A stretch of DNA of 13,686 bases, taken from Desulfobacteraceae bacterium. Lineage in GTDB: Bacteria; Desulfobacterota; Desulfobacteria; Desulfobacterales; Desulfobacteraceae. A program made the translations under genes and the position numbers. The stretch's first letter is position 1. Every line of letters starts with the position of its first letter. Shown here in pieces: positions 12,519 through 13,686 of this stretch. The stretch lies in the NCBI GenBank assembly GCA_022712835.1, contig JAFLJU010000562.1:1-13686 (forward strand). Direction: 5' to 3'. Below the pieces are notes generated by a model. That model was not told the origin of the DNA and searched no databases. It saw only the letters and a program-made list of their open reading frames with translations.

Positions 12519-12568
12519 CCGCCAACCTGATACAGATACAACATGTTGTATCTGTATCAGGTTGGCGG
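12519..12568. repeat. 50-bp perfect palindrome (copy B)
   Basis: The arm CCGCCAACCTGATACAGATA (and on to ACAACA) is followed by its exact reverse complement, with no mismatch in 25 base pairs and no loop. The centre ACAACATGTTGT matches the centre of the palindrome at 3041-3088, but the outer arms are different. On the minus strand it lies about 132 bases after the IS91-type stop at 12703-12701, the same spacing as copy A. Confidence 0.92.
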
Positions 12569-13244
12569 ATGATCAAGCAAGAAAAAAAATGAAATTTAAA
12601 AATCTGACAAAAACGATATTGGCATTTCCAGAAAAATTTTGAAAATGAGCTGATTTTGAGTATAGAACACCTGTAACTCCTCAACTCAATTTCAAAAATA
12701 TCAGCTCCAAAAAGTGTCAAATACTGGAATTTGAGAGTCTGAATTAACATGATCTAAATCCTCAACGTATGTTAATTCAGGAATATAAACAGGTTCTATC
12801 TCTGGCGGATCATGGTTGCGGATATCCCAAAGGTTTAGATGCTTTAATATCTTATCTATTATTTCAAAATCATCAATGATAGAGATGATTTTCATTTGGC
12901 CCTGGCATTTTGGGCAGACAAGAGGATCGACCTCATAGATTTTTTGAATTAACCGAGCCCAATTCTGCCTTGCAACACTTCCAGACATGTCATTTGGCAT
13001 GATTGTCGAAATTGTATCATCAGCATCTGCCTTCTTTCTCATGCCTCTGGATTTGTTCGAAAAATATCCATAATATCTGACAGTATGCTCATATCGACTG
13101 GGAATATGTGTTACCAACCTGGCAAGCCAGTCCAAAGCAGTAAACACTTTTCGGGTTTTTCTATCCTTGGATGTATAAATAACTTTGGCAACACCGTCAT
13201 CAGATTTTTTTGCCGGGACATAAACCATTCTTTCCTGGGGCACG

Positions 13245-13262
13245 AAGTGAAGCTTTAGCGCT
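13245..13262. repeat. Short repeat AAGTGAAGCT-TTAGCGCT, fused form
   Basis: This 18-base segment interrupts the IS91-type transposase between ...RACF and QERM, adds a stop codon (TAA on the minus strand) and shifts the frame. The same two blocks occur at 12113-12143 with 13 extra bases between them. Confidence 0.55.
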
Positions 13263-13645
13263 CAAAACAGGCACGAATAATGTACCTTGCCAAATTGCCT
13301 AGCCCGGCTTTATCATCAGGTTCAATCCGGTCACCAATATATACATTAAAGCCGGAGTGATACCAGGAAAGCATGTTCTCTATAATGGCATCATTTATCT
13401 TTCCCTCTTTCTTGAGCATTTTTAATACATCATACTGGAAAGCTTCTTCCAGGTCTTCAAGCATAAATACTGAGGCTGTCTGGAAACTGCCATCTTTCAG
13501 GAAACATCCATCTGAAACTATGGCGTGGAGATGAGGATTAAAATTTAGAAAGTCGCCATAGGTCTGCACAGCAATACTGGCACCGGGAACAGCATCATCA
13601 TCCGGCATAGTGGATTTATGGAGATCTCCACAATCCAGATATTTG

Positions 13646-13663
13646 CTTGTAACCTTCAGGTTG
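13646..13663 (+). repeat. 18-bp micro-insertion, copy 5 (opposite orientation to its gene)
   Basis: CTTGTAACCTTCAGGTTG is flanked on the left by TTG (13643-13645), so the last three bases duplicate the flank. The uninterrupted form occurs at the window start (ATATTTGTAAATCACAG, 49-65). The insertion is exactly 18 bp and in frame, adding NLKVTS to the minus-strand transposase. Confidence 0.85.
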
Positions 13664-13686
13664 TAAATTACAGTCAAGACATATGT

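Larger units (their letters stand above)
12701..13686 (-). pseudogene. IS91-type transposase, internally deleted and frameshifted
   Basis: Reading the minus strand from the window edge: TYVLTVIY, the insert NLKVTS, then KYLDCGDLH. An abrupt jump to KSTMPDDDAVPGASIAVQTY follows, which would delete roughly 100 residues of the zinc-binding and early catalytic region usual in the family. NFNPHLHAIVSDGCF (the HLH metal-binding motif) follows, up to ARYIIRACF. A short foreign segment (13246-13271) then brings a stop and changes frame. The second frame continues QERMVYVPAKKSDDG, LDWLARLVTHIPSRYEHTV and the CPKCQGQMK zinc ribbon to a natural stop. The start lies beyond the window. At least three lesions make it non-functional, but it is the cleanest copy of the C-terminal half. 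Confidence 0.88.

Overview
The window carries a complete-looking dissimilatory phosphite oxidation (DPO) gene cluster in a bed of broken mobile elements. It is AT-rich by eye. The cluster's gene order and protein families match the seven-gene ptx-ptd cluster known from the anaerobic phosphite oxidizer Desulfotignum phosphitoxidans. Together with the mobile-element families, this suggests a strictly anaerobic bacterium, most likely Desulfobacterota (sulfate-reducer relatives). The species cannot be named from the sequence alone.

Layout. 1-2906 is a mobile-element graveyard: an IS91-type transposase N-terminus (minus strand) abutting a tyrosine-recombinase C-terminus (plus), a 32-bp perfect palindrome, an IS21-type IstB ATPase without its N-terminus, an IS5-superfamily transposase (minus) with an 18-bp in-frame insert, and a C-terminal half of an IS91-type transposase. 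2907-3251 holds the IS91 3' flank, a 48-bp near-perfect palindrome and a promoter. 3252-11551 is the phosphite cluster, all on the plus strand: ptxE (LysR regulator), ptxD (D-2-hydroxyacid/phosphite dehydrogenase family), ptdF (epimerase-like, the candidate AMP-dependent phosphite dehydrogenase), ptdC (OPA-type antiporter), ptdG (UspA), ptdH (B12-binding radical SAM) and ptdI (GNAT-like). From 11548 a second IS91 remnant supplies the ptdI stop codon. A RAYT/IS200-like transposase remnant, REP-like hairpins, a 50-bp perfect palindrome and a third broken IS91-type transposase (minus) then run off the window end.

How the genes probably work together. PtdC would import phosphite in exchange for phosphate. 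PtdF would oxidize it with NAD+ while phosphorylating AMP to ADP; this rests on the published ApdA enzyme, which belongs to the same family. PtxD is a PtxD-like dehydrogenase lacking some substrate-binding residues of the Pseudomonas enzyme, so its role is less certain. PtxE probably senses phosphite and regulates the cluster. PtdG, PtdH and PtdI have no settled function.

The most novel signals outside known genes are two. One is a dispersed 18-bp unit, about NNNGTGACCTTCAGGTTA, inserted five times and only inside transposase genes; four of the five copies have a 3-bp flanking direct repeat. The other is a pair of long palindromes sharing a core but differing in their stems, each about 133 nt downstream of an IS91-type transposase stop codon.
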